Source: Rhizoclosmatium globosum
Taxonomy: Eukaryota > Chytridiomycota > Chytridiomycetes > Chytridiales > Chytriomycetaceae
Direction of reading: 5' to 3'
DNA length: 39,688 nucleotides
Assembly (NCBI GenBank): GCA_002104985.1
Contig: MCGO01000287.1
Coordinates: forward strand, 1-39,688
The notes below the pieces were generated by a model that worked only from the letters and a program-made list of their open reading frames with translations, was not told the origin of the DNA and did no database searches. The translations under genes were made by a program, and so were the position numbers. Every line of letters begins with the position of its first letter. Within the stretch, counting starts at the first letter, position 1. Positions 21,429-31,775 of the stretch are shown piece by piece.

Positions 21429-24400
21429 TCAATCCCACTCATCCTCAGCAACACCTTCAAAGTTATCTTGTTCCAATTTCCCGTCATCAGCCAATGCGAG
21501 TTTTCGCATTTGTTCCATCGCTGCCTGCTTCTTTTGTGCCTCAGACTGTTCAACCGCAACAGTCACACTACTACGGCCTTGAACAGGAGTGCTCAACCGT
21601 TTAGTACTCGAAAGAAGGTCCATTCCAGGTGGGCACATATCTACCACTTGTTTTTCAAGCGGGTTAGGGGAGGCAAGCCATTCAGAGACAGTGGTTGATG
21701 TGTAAGTAATGAGGTGTGGGTACACATCATCTTGGAAGAATTCCTTCTTGATACGGGGAAGTTTGAAAGAGACTTGTTCGATGGAAGTTGCCGTTGATCT
21801 AAAGCATCTTGCAATCTAGAATTGTGAGTCAATTATATAAAATGTAAACAAGTCCTTACTTCCACATCCTTGACATTCAATTGGCTTTTTGGTGCAAAGG
21901 AAGCAGCGACTTGCGCAGCTGGGGCCGTATATGTCGCAACTTTGGTCAGAGCTTTGACTTTTGACGCATCATCATTCAATTCAACGTAAAACACTTGAAT
22001 GTACGACTCTCCCTTCCCAACAAGATATAAAATAGGCAAGGCCTCATCTGCGTAAGGAGTAATCAAGGATGGAGACATTTCAGTCGTAACCAACAAAGTC
22101 TGTGTCAAGTCCTTGGAGTTATATACTCGCATTTCACGCTGGTTTGCTCTATATAAATGCAAATTGTAAGCATCCACCCAAAGCCCAACATAGAAACAGG
22201 ACTTACTTTCCAAACCCGCAGGAAACAAACCATTCTCCGCCAGTGCCTCCCAACCAAGTAACTCTAGCTCCTTTACTCCCTCATGACCCAACACCTCCCC
22301 CAAAACCGTCCACTCTCAAATCAAACAACCTCAATTTTCCATCTTTACAAATACTCACCCCTTCTCCCCGTCCGCCGAAACTGCGACTCCAAAACGAAAT
22401 CAGGATGCTCCAAACTCCACAACACCTTCCCTTCTTCCACATCTCAGAAACATCCACAGCCGAAACAGCCCACTTCCCAATCTCCGCACTCACACAACAA
22501 CAACCCTTTACCGACCCATGAACCACAAAGCTTCCACACTTGCCCGAATTACTTTCACTTTACGCAGGGTGTTGTAACGTCGTCTTCTCCTGGGAACCCA
22601 GCTTTAGGAACGTTCCACACACGCAACCACCCATCTTCATGCAGTGTGTATAGTTCATTTGCAGAAAGTGGAGACGCCGAAAATCAGTCACGTCACTTCC
22701 TGCAACGACGCAAGGCACACGGACGGGGACACGACCAGCCTTTGAGTGTGGCCAAACTGCGATTCGTCCTCCTCCACCTGGGACAGGCCATGCCGCGTAT
22801 TGAGTGGAGGCTGTGAGGAGGCGGCAGTCGTGTGGGAGTGTTGGAGGTTGTTGTTTGAGGTCTTCAAAGTGTTTTGTTGCGGTTCCTTGAATGTATTTGA
22901 AGGAGGATGCAGCGGCGATTTGGGGTTGAGAGCGAGGAGCTAAGGGAGATGTTGGGACTGTTGGACTGGAGGCTGATAAGTTGAAGTTTGCGGGGCTGGG
23001 GAGCTTGTGCGAGGGGTTGTAACGGGAGCGGTGGATGGGATTTGGGGGAGGGATGGAACAACGCCTGGAATGACGGGACGTAGTGGAGCTGGAGATTGGG
23101 GGTGTAATGGAGCAGATTGGGTTGAAATAAATGATGCAGCAGTGGATAAGGGGGCAGGAGTCGCAGTTCCAGCGCTCGCGAACGAAGGCTGTTGGGAGAA
23201 AGGCGAAGATGTTGAACGAGAACGCGATGGGTTCAAACTAGTCTTGGCTGGCAGTGCATCTTTACCAGAAAACCATTCGTCAGCAGTAAGAGCAGGACCT
23301 TCCAGAAGGGTATCTGGGAAAAGGTCTATTGGGCGTTCAGAAGCACGTCGAATTAACACTCATTATGTCACCTTCTTGGAAATCCAGCTTCATCTTTCTC
23401 ATCACGGAGCCTGAGATGGGCACAAGAGTGTCTCCGTTTTGTCCTGCAAGAGTGATGATTCTCACAACCTCACAATCCATGACATCTACTTGAGTCTTGT
23501 GAGCAAGAGCTGCATTCTGAATCAATGACGACGAAACAAATGAATTTGGTGTCAAAGTCAATCCAGACGACGAGACTTCAAAGGTTTTGATGGTTGAGTC
23601 GCCTTTTCCCGTCACGAACAACAGGCCAGAGTCCGGTCATACAGGGGAATCAAAAGTCCTGTGGACGAATCCAACTTATATGTAGTCACGGAGCATTCGT
23701 AGATCGTGCATCCCACAAACTCAACTCTCTATCTCTGTTTTGGAGAAGCCAGCAGTCAAAAACGTTTCTGAATCAATCCAGATCACTTTCGATGGCTTTG
23801 TACCAGCATGATGAACTGGAGTTGCTGATTGAGGAGCAGTGGTTGAAGCTCGCGGGTCCCAGAGACGAATGATGTTATCCTATATTGGCACGCGATCCCT
23901 TAAAATCACAACCTCCCCATCAATCAAACGCACCTTTGAAGTCGTAGCAAGTCTTTTTCCATCTGGGCTAAACGCCATTGTCTGAACCGGGGATGGCAAT
24001 GCAACCGTGGCTTTCACTGACACCGAACCAGCATCGAGAACAGCCAACTGATCACCACCCGCGGCAGCAAACACACCCTCTGCATTCGGATGTGAAACAA
24101 TAACATTTGCTGCCACGTCAAATGCTGCAAATTCAGCATCGCCAAGCACGGCGACTTTGATGCCGGCACCCTCACCAGCAGCACCAACAACACGGCGTCC
24201 GTCACTGCGCCGGGCCACGTCAAAGTCGGCGACAGCGAAGCCGAATGGGATCGCGGAAACCGGCGGCTGGAACCCTCGGCAACCGTCACACCGCCGTTTG
24301 TGCGCACAAACACTTTTCCGTCTGAGGCTGTGCGAAGAGGAACCGGCGCGTCCGTCGTAGAAGACGTCGATGTCCCGAGTGTCGTCCACTGGGTGCGGTG

Positions 24401-24454
24401 TGTCTCTTTGAGTGCGGTGTTGCGGAATGGCGAGAATTGGAACCGCTTCGACAT
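21429..24454 (-). CDS. Coronin-7-type double WD40 actin regulator, frame-interrupted
   Basis: Transcript order by plus-strand coordinates: 24454-23932, 23879-23372, 23325-22207, 22148-21860 and 21815-21429; introns 44-58 nt. The N-terminus MSKRFQFSPFRNTALKETHR is the coronin start motif. A first beta-propeller (VQTMAFSPDGKRLATTSK, DNIIRLWDPR, KGDSTIKTFEV) is followed by FQEDLFPDT and ALTADEWFSGKDA, a Pro-rich linker, then FKYIQGTATKHFED and a second propeller (HEDGWLRVWNVPKAG, SICKDGKLRLFDLR). It ends with FFQDDVYPHL and an acidic Trp-containing tail EDEWD. This two-propeller layout is typical of coronin-7 proteins, which act in F-actin dynamics and Golgi/endosomal traffic. At least 12 single-base slips interrupt the frame (about 24274, 23733, 23690, 23636, 22985, 22681, 22528, 22443, 22392, 22359, 22299 and 22213), each consistent with one missing base. 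Confidence 0.85.
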
Positions 24455-25106
24455 TATTTGAAGAATTATTGACTAACCTTGCACAGCGAACTTAAAGTTT
24501 TTGATGTAATCTCAGATGAATAAGCTGGAACGCGATACCCACTGTTATCTGTTTCGTGGCTTCACTTTCTTGATTCAATCAACTTATGTGCATCTTTCGA
24601 TTATTCATTACATGGATTAGAGGGAATGGATGAAGGCGATTGGGATGCGCACGAACCCATTGACTACCAGAGTCTTAAGCGAGACCACCTCTCAAAATTA
24701 TCAGCCACATTTGTATTGCACAATGAGTTTATTTATAAAGAAGGAAAGCGACAAGCCATTTCACATACCTGAACAAAATTGTCAGTCACTTATATAAAAG
24801 GGAAGAAGTGGGAGAAAGAGAAAGAGAAAGGGGGGGAAGGCTCAGATAAAATAAAGGTTTACTACAGATCTTCTCACGAAGAGAATCTTCAGGATTAGCA
24901 TGGTTGGAACATCATAGCCATGACTTTTTGTTGATTTGGAGATGATGGAGTGCAGGGAAATGACAGTGTCAAGTACACACCTGTTGAGCCTTGTAAGCTT
25001 GTTGGAGTCAGACGGCTGAACCATGCACAGCCTGATCTGAGAATGGGATTTAGTTTTTGGGATTGAAAGGAACATGAGGGATGGAAATTGGGACATTGGA
25101 AATGGA

Positions 25107-25185
25107 AGGCTTCTGGGTTAACTGTAACTCATGGATTTTCAGGAGAGATGTAAGGATAAAATAACCGCACGCATCATCTTTAGCC
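25107..25185. repeat. 79-bp exact direct repeat, copy 1
   Basis: Identical over 79 bp to 25375-25453 (starts AGGCTTCTGGGTTAACTG, ends CATCATCTTTAGCC). Offset 268 bp. The flanking sequence is not shared. Confidence 0.9.
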
Positions 25186-25374
25186 TTCCACGTCAAAGGG
25201 GAATGTACGTTGGGCATGAGAAGGACTACACACCATAATGGAACTGTGTTTTCGATAGACTGCTTGTAGAGCTTCTGAACGGTTATAATACTGTACTTGT
25301 AGCTGAAACTAAATTCCGTTAGAAACATGAGAAGATTGGTGGAGGGAAGGGAGAGTAATGAGATGAAATGAAAG

Positions 25375-25453
25375 AGGCTTCTGGGTTAACTGTAACTCAT
25401 GGATTTTCAGGAGAGATGTAAGGATAAAATAACCGCACGCATCATCTTTAGCC
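25375..25453. repeat. 79-bp exact direct repeat, copy 2
   Basis: Second copy of the segment at 25107-25185, in direct orientation and with no mismatch seen. Confidence 0.9.
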
Positions 25454-25910
25454 ATGCTTTCATTGATTGGAGGTTTGTGGGAGACAAACTAGCTGTGATT
25501 TACATACCGTATACACTATGACAATCGAAGGTCTCTCCTAATCTGTGTGTAGAGCAGCACTGTTTCGCTCATGTCGACAGATCATCCATCCAAGATAGTT
25601 CAGGTGAGGTTTGTTGGTGAAAAAAGAAAACTGGAAGAAGTGAAGGAACCAAAAATGACCCGACCACCTACTTTCGGGACTTTTCCTCGCCTTCCTCTTG
25701 TTTGATCCATAATCTTGTACAAGTTATAGAACACGATAGAAGAACAAAGAATAGCGACTACACAGCCCCTTCCAGAAATGAAGCCGTTCCCCCCCTTCAA
25801 AAAATGACCTTTGTTCTCTCCTTTTCTTTTTCTTTTCACCCAAACCACAAGGTGAGCAAACACCCTTTGATCCAACCCAACGTAGATGTATACTCTCGAT
25901 ACGATGATAT

Positions 25911-25933
25911 CTATTTCCTTTGGCTGTCTCATT
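25911..25933. repeat. 23-bp exact direct repeat, copy 1
   Basis: The 23-bp segment containing TTTCCTTTGGCTGTCTCATT recurs at 26179-26201, again at an offset of exactly 268 bp, although it is unrelated in sequence to the 79-bp repeat. Confidence 0.85.
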
Positions 25934-26178
25934 GCCGTCATACGTGGCTGGCAACCTGATGATAAAGGATATTTCGCTAAAAAACTTCTGATCACTCTTC
26001 CCTCCCTTTCCTACTATCACTTGTTGTAATTGAAATGAAAGTTCCTAACTCTTTCTTTTCTACTCAGTGTTTGTGTTTGTATCTCGTCTATGTCGTTATG
26101 AGAAATGCCATAGTGTTAAGGTTAGTTCTCATTCTCTCATTGTGGACTGAAAGGAACACTCGCCGCAACTGATGAAAA

Positions 26179-26201
26179 CTATTTCCTTTGGCTGTCTCAT
26201 T
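26179..26201. repeat. 23-bp exact direct repeat, copy 2
   Basis: Second copy of 25911-25933, in direct orientation. Confidence 0.85.
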
Positions 26202-26537
26202 CTACACAAACGGAAAGTGATGACACTGGAGTTTCGCTTGATAGTATCTGATGCATAACCATACCCAACTCCTCTTCACTTCCTATGAAATCATTGAATA
26301 ACCCCATTCTCCTTAGGTCCTTCGGTGAGCTTTTTCTCCTTCTCTCTTTATTTATGTGTAAAATAAACTGAGATTAAATGTATCAAAACTTCTTCATCCG
26401 TTCCATGCTTTTTTTATGATCTAAACAACGTGGTAGCGTCATCCCAAATATATTTATTACGTTCTCCAAACAACCAAAACCTCCTCAACCCCCCTCTCGC
26501 TTTCCAAAATTGTCCCTCACAATTCTTTTTTCCTCCA

Positions 26538-28458
26538 TCAACGACTACTTCTGCTACTCACACTACTCCGACTCCCGCTCCGACTACTCCCGCTACTACT
26601 CCCACTGCGACTACTTCCACTCACAGAGGGTGTACCTCTCCTTCCCCTCTCCCCATCTTCAGACGGAGTCGACGCCCGCTTCCTGACTGGCGACACGCTT
26701 TTCGAAGGAGACCGTCTACGGTCTCGACGTGGCGGGGAGACTGAGTCTCGACGACGAGACACAGATCTCCTTCTGTCATTGGTCGACGGACTGGAGAAAC
26801 ACGACGTGGGGGTGGTGAGATTGAGCGATCTGGGCGGCGGTATTTTGAGGGGGATGGGCGGCGGGGTGGGGGAGAGAAGGAGCGATCTCTACGTGAGACT
26901 GGCGGAGATGGACGTCGTGGTGGTGGCGAGAAGGAACGGTCTCTGCGAGAGACTGGTGGAGAAGGACGACGGGGTGGTGGAGAGAAAGACCTGTCGCGGC
27001 GGTTTACTGGTGGGGACGGGCGACGAGGTGGAGGAGAGAAGGAACGGTCTCTGCGTCCAACGGATACAGAAGGACGGCGTGGAGGCGGTGAAAAAGAACG
27101 GTCACGACGACGACAGGAGATGGCCGTCTTGGCGGAGGTGAGAATGATGGTTCTCTTCTGCGAGTAGATTTCTATCGTCTCGGTCAACAGACTCAGAGAT
27201 ACGTGTTCTCTTAGGAGAAGTATCGACTGAGGAGAGAGAATGTCTCCTTTTCTTGTCGCGGGAATCAACTACGACAAAGTCAGGAAACCATGATCAAGAA
27301 CTAAAACACAAACCTTTTCCATCATCATCACTTCCCCCCTTTTCTTTCCGCTTCTTTTCCTTCTTGGATGCCTTTTTGGCTTCTTTTTCCTTCCTCTTTT
27401 CTTCCTTCTCCTTCCGCTTCCTCTCTACAATTAAAAATGAAAGAAGAATGTAGCCACATTCAATACCTTCCAGAAAAAATCCAACATACCTTTTCTTTCA
27501 TCTTCTTCCCGCTGTTTGACACGTGCAAGATACTCTTCTTCACGTCTATTCTTGTCCGCAATACGTTCCTGTTTCAGTTTTTCCTGTGCATCAAAGAATC
27601 AGCTTTGATTCCTATCATACAGTGGTTCAAGTCTCGTTTTTAAAATTCTTCCCAGTCTATCATGCTGTTTCTGTTCACAGCACTCCCTCCATTAACGTTT
27701 AAATAGTTCAGGGCTTTAGGCTTCATAATGATGAACAGCTGCTGCGTTATGAGTTGTGACCGTATTCACTTTGTTCAACCAATGCTCGACTCGTTCAACT
27801 TCCTTCGTTCCTCCATCACTATTAAATCCGCTAGTGTCCATTCTGCTTATTCTTTCTCTATTTTGCTCCTCTCCTCCTGTAGCTTGGAAGTGCGCAGTTT
27901 TTCGCAAACAACGAACCTGCAAGTCTCTATCAAAGCAGCCCCCTCAACATGGTTCTACAATATGGTAAGTAATCTGTAAAGACAGGGGAGGAGATGACAT
28001 ACTTGATGCCAAGAGCCTGAGCAGCCTGCTGATTTAATTTCTGTTTGGCATCGGCCACGACATGAGAGTTGTTTGAGGAGAAGAAGAAGAGTCAGGGAGA
28101 CTGATCAGACGTGCGAGTAGTTTCTTGCGCAGTTCGTCAACTCTTTTGTCAATCTCGTCTTCGCCCAAGCTCCCATCCTGTTCAAGCGAGTCGCGCAGGA
28201 GCAGACACTCAATTTCGACTTTCGCTTCTTTTCGTGTTGGATGAGATCCTTGTTTGGTTGTCTGTGGATTGGTGGTTGACTTGTAGCCGAGTTGTAGTCG
28301 TTTGATTTGAAGTGTTGTCTTGGCCGGAGCGTTGCCTTGTTTTGCTGCACGTAACCGTTTGTTCCACTTCCTCGGGCTGTTGCGAGTCCGATGCCGTTGT
28401 ACTGTGTTTGGTAGGGTTGTGAGTGAGTGTTGAGGGGAGAGGCAGGACGTACACTCAT
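26538..28458 (-). CDS. CWC21/SRRM2-like spliceosomal protein with SR-rich tail, frame-interrupted
   Basis: The start is read as ATG-AGT (28458-28453), a 51-nt intron (28402-28452, GTACGT...ACAG), then YNGIGLATARGSGTNGYVQ. Together these recreate the Cwc21/SRRM2 N-terminus MSYNGIGL. The cwf21 helical domain follows (LIQHEKKR, then KVEIECLLLRDSLEQDG, EDEIDKRVDELRKKLLARL). Next come HVVADAKQKLNQQAAQALGIK, charged coiled-coil exons (EKLKQERIADKNRREEEYLA, a Lys-rich ERKRKEKEEKRKEKEAKK), an 18-residue SR/Pro repeat array (26789-27112) and a terminal RS domain. Cwc21 contacts Prp8/Snu114 in the activated spliceosome. Several one-base slips (for example 28219-28224 and about 28075) and uncertain middle exons mean the exact exon map is not resolved. 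Confidence 0.75.
26789..27112 (-). repeat. Protein-coding tandem repeat, 18-residue units
   Basis: Six consecutive units of the form RRDRSFSPPPRRPSPPVS (54 nt each) lie in the SR-rich tail of the CWC21/SRRM2-like gene. The first and last units are degenerate, and a seventh related unit (EPSFSPPPRRPSPVV) lies upstream in a shifted frame. Each has SP sites of the kind phosphorylated by SR-protein or CDK-like kinases. Confidence 0.8.
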
Positions 28459-28497
28459 TTTTTCTGCTTTTTGGGCTGTAAAAAGACGTCCGAGAAT
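28459..28497. promoter_or_regulatory. 39-bp bidirectional start region
   Basis: Only 39 bp separate the divergent start codons of the CWC21/SRRM2-like gene (minus, ATG at 28458) and POL12 (plus, ATG at 28498). The promoters must overlap each other's coding or 5' regions. The segment is T-rich on the plus strand with no TATA box. Confidence 0.55.
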
Positions 28498-31256
28498 GAG
28501 CACCACCTCTCAACAACATCAACATCAAGTGCAACAACCACCAACACCAACACCAATTTGGCCACTGAAATCCAGCGCGAGTTCTCGTTGACGTCGCTCA
28601 ACGTCGACGCTGAGCCCGAAGCCGTCGCGCGTCTCGTTGAATTCGCAACGGTCTTCAGCGTGTCGCCCGAGTCTCTTGCGAGCAAGTTCGAGGGCGTGGC
28701 AACTGCGAACAATCAACGAAAGAGGCCTTGGACGCCCTTCACTCGCTCTTGCTCAGGGACTTGGATAAACTGATTGCCGCAAAGACCCCGCTGAAAGTAT
28801 CCGCTGTTCAGTCTCAGAGACCTATCGTCAATGACAGCGACCTGATGGCGATGCTCAACGGCACTGGCGTATGTCTCAATTCTTTGTTGACTCATTATTC
28901 TGGCATTTGATGCATTGATTCCCCTTTGACGTTGATAGATGGAGAACTTGGCCTCACAACGCCCATACGGCCAACACAAGGCGAAACTGCGTGGCGCGAA
29001 TCAATCTCAACAACAACAGCAATCTCAACTCTCCCAACCGCCACGAACCCCTCTCATCAATGCTTCCACAACGAATTCCTCTCAAATCTCTGCAGCACTT
29101 TCCGCCGCAAAATCCATCCCTCCTCCAAAAACCCCTTCTTCCACTTTCAACTCTACCACTCAGAAACAACTACTAGCTTCTCAACAAAAGACTCCCCTCT
29201 CCCGCCCATCTACACCGCTTGCTCCTCCTGCTGTTCCTTTTTCGGACAGACAAAACAAGGGGAAACTCGATGACTTGTTCAACCCAGAAGTTCCTCTTTC
29301 TACTTCTGATTCTAAAACTCCTCTCGAGATTTCTCTTCCACCTGGTCAGCAAATGCATGGATACAGGTATGACCCTACGAAGAGATGTTCCACTTCGCGA
29401 CACGTGAATAGCTGCAGATATCGAATGCGAAGCTGCACGAATATCGCGAAGCGATGGAAAGATTTGAGCAAAGAAGAAGAAGTGAAGCCGTAAAGTATGG
29501 CAAGAGTGTTAGAAAAATTGGAGTAGACCAATTGAGCCAGCAATCATATTATGTAATCTAATTGCTGATGCGTAGATATATGTTCGAAAGGCTCGCGGAA
29601 AAGGGTGATTTGGTGATGCTCGAATCCAGGAATTATGCCTCGCTGTGGATCAATGGGTTTATGATAATATCATTGTGAATCAGACATTGGATATGGTATT
29701 TATATTAGTTATAGAAGTGCGGGCCGAATCTAACCTGCTTGAACCAGGATGAAGAGCAATCCAACCAACTTCAACACAAGTCGAAGACTCAGACGAGCCA
29801 ACTTTCAAGGCTTTGGCCAATCCAACTATTCCACACCATACTTGTTTTATACAGCAGGCCGTATCGTGGCTGAATCCGCCGAACGACAGGCACGGCTCAA
29901 CAAACTGAACCAAAGCTAACCTTGGACACTCTCTACCTCGAAACTTGCCGTCTTCTCGGCAGCGGCCACCGTGTCCAAATTCAGCTCTCTGAAACGCTTC
30001 TAAAACGACACGGCGCAAACCTCTTCCCCGGTCAAATCCTTGGCCTTGCCGCTGTAAACCCATCTGGCCGTCTCCTCATTGTTCAAGACATTTTCCCAGT
30101 CCCTCGCCTTGATTTGCTACCACACGTATTTCACGTATCCTCTCTCTGTACGAGAACGAGCCATCTCGCGTCATTAACATGGTTGTTGCTGCAGGGCCTT
30201 ACTCTGCAGACTCTTTGTCAACAGATGCGCCAAGCTACGAGCCGTTGGACGAACTTGTTAAAGTTTTGTGCACTGAGAAACCGGATGTAGTTATTCTCTG
30301 CGGTCCCTTTGTTGATGAAGGGTTGGCGGGATGGAAGGAAGGTCGGTACACTGCAACAACGGAATCTTGCATGAAGAAGTACATTGCCCCTGCTTTGAAA
30401 AGGGTGTTGGAGGCTTCTGGTAGTACTCGTATTGTTATGGTCCCAAGTACGCGTGGTATGGAAAGTGAATGGGTCGGGTACCCTCAACCTCCACTTGGTA
30501 GCGCGTTGGGTGAAGAAGCAAGAGTCTTGCGATGGAAGCAATTCGGGATCAAAGAGATGGTTGCGACCGGAAACGTTGTGCTTGTTCCAAACCCAGTGCA
30601 AATCATGGTCAACGAAGTGGTTGTAACGATTTCAAAGTGGAAGTTTATTCCACTTGAACAGAGACGGTCTCAGAGTGTAAGTCTCAACAACACCCGTCCA
30701 CTTTCACCAAAAAAAAAAACTTCGCTAAACCACAAAGCTTTTCAAGCGAACCAGAAGCAACCACCCTAGGCACTCAGACCCAAAAACTCGACCGCTTCGG
30801 CTCTCTCTTCCAACACCACCTAACCCAACGTCACCTCTACCCTTTAACTCCATCTTCTCTCAACCCATCCGACCCAACAATGAACCTCTTTGCAATGACG
30901 CAACGCGTGCACAATCCGGTTCAATCACACTCCAAGCAACACCTGACATCCTCATCCTCCCATCAGCCCTCAAACCGCTCGTCAAGAATGTTGACGGATG
31001 CGTTTGTATCAACCCAGGTACTCTTGTGAAGGGTCGTAGCGGAGGTGGTAGTTACGCGCGGTTGTGTATTCATCCGTTGGATATTGCCATGTTGTCTGGG
31101 ATTGTCAAGACGGAGGATGGAGGCGAGAAGAAGAAGGTGGGGGAGAAGAGGAAGGGTGTAGATGGAGAAGAGGAAGGATGTGGAACTGAGGAGGAAGGGG
31201 TTGTGTTGGAGCATAATGTTGCTAGTCGGTGTCGTGTTGAGGTCCGCAAGATTTGA
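28498..31256 (+). CDS. POL12: DNA polymerase alpha-primase B subunit, frame-interrupted
   Basis: Regulatory B subunit (POLA2/Pol12) of the replicative polymerase alpha-primase. Visible in order: N-terminal helical domain (SLASKFEGVATANN, then EALDALHSLLLRDLDKL); Pro/Ser/Thr-rich linker; GYR joined over an intron to YMFERLAEKGD; OB-fold TAGRIVAES and LGSGHRVQIQLSE, FPGQILGLAAVNPSGR; inactive phosphoesterase domain (MVVAAGPYSADSL, KPDVVILCGPFVDE, RIVMVPSTRG, GYPQPPLG); and C-terminal TPDILILPSALKP and CVCINPGTLVKG. Introns: 28869-28938, 29367-29575, about 29702-29752 and about 30678-30738. At least eight one-base slips interrupt the frame (about 28555, 28717-28722, 29631, 29916, 30145, 30634, 30644 and one before 30935), all repaired by one added base. 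The tail carries a Lys/Glu-rich insert (31120-31200). Confidence 0.9.
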
Positions 31257-31683
31257 ATTGAAGAATGTATTTAATGTTTGGGTGGAGGAGGAAGAGAGGT
31301 TTTTTTTGACGTTTGGGTATCGTATACCTATTCTTTGTGGTTTTAGGAGAAGAATTCATACCGTATATCGCGCATAGTTTTGTTTTATTGTGGATCTTAT
31401 ATTTTTAACATAATCATTCGGACTTGGAATGCGTTATGATGGAAGTGACTCAGTTAAAGCCACGTTTTTTCAACTCTAATTCGGATGAGTAATTGAGAAA
31501 TTAGCCCATGTGCATTTAGAATTTAAGTATTTCCCTGGCGGTTGTATATTGTAAATACCTTAGTCTTTGCTGTCACACATTTCTTCATCAATGTGAAAGA
31601 AACACTTGATGCCTACAAAGAAAAGCGTTTAAAAGCGTATTGCCTTCAACGGAGATGAATTAGAAGGTCACGCTGCTTTGCCC

Positions 31684-31707
31684 GCGTGCACTTCGTTTCG
31701 CACGCGC
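31684..31707. promoter_or_regulatory. GC-rich inverted repeat upstream of the PLA2 gene
   Basis: CGCGTGC and GCACGCG are perfect 7-bp arms around a 10-nt CACTTCGTTT-like loop, about 20 bp upstream of the TATA box. It stands out against AT-rich flanks and is a candidate operator. Confidence 0.5.
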
Positions 31708-31727
31708 CTAATTTGTGAGGAAAGCCA

Positions 31728-31733
31728 TATAAA
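31728..31733 (+). promoter_or_regulatory. TATA box of the PLA2 gene
   Basis: TATAAA lies 42 bp before the ATG at 31776, a plausible core promoter position for a short 5' UTR. Confidence 0.55.
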
Positions 31734-31775
31734 CGAGGACTGAATTCCACAATTCCGCTACAAAACTTGAAAATT

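Larger units (their letters stand above)
24455..26537. other. 2-kb gene-free region with repeats
   Basis: No conserved coding sequence was found in any frame. It contains a purine-rich stretch near 24808-24840, a 79-bp exact direct repeat (25107 and 25375) and a 23-bp exact direct repeat (25911 and 26179). It is flanked by the coronin promoter and the 3' end of the SR-rich gene. Confidence 0.55.
31257..31775 (+). other. intergenic, promoter of the phospholipase gene
   Basis: AT-rich spacer. It contains a GC-rich inverted repeat at 31684-31707 and TATAAA at 31728-31733 just ahead of the secreted phospholipase gene. No gene was recognised. Confidence 0.5.

Noticed and set aside
25600..25995. 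131-codon minus-strand frame in the gene-free region
   Set aside because: Low-complexity ends, no conserved motif, and overlaps no plausible splice structure.
28105..28506. Programmed frameshifting at CGAAAG in the CWC21/SRRM2-like gene and POL12
   Set aside because: The same one-base loss recurs at unrelated homopolymers in coronin and other genes, with no slippery heptamer or downstream structure seen. Sequence error is simpler.
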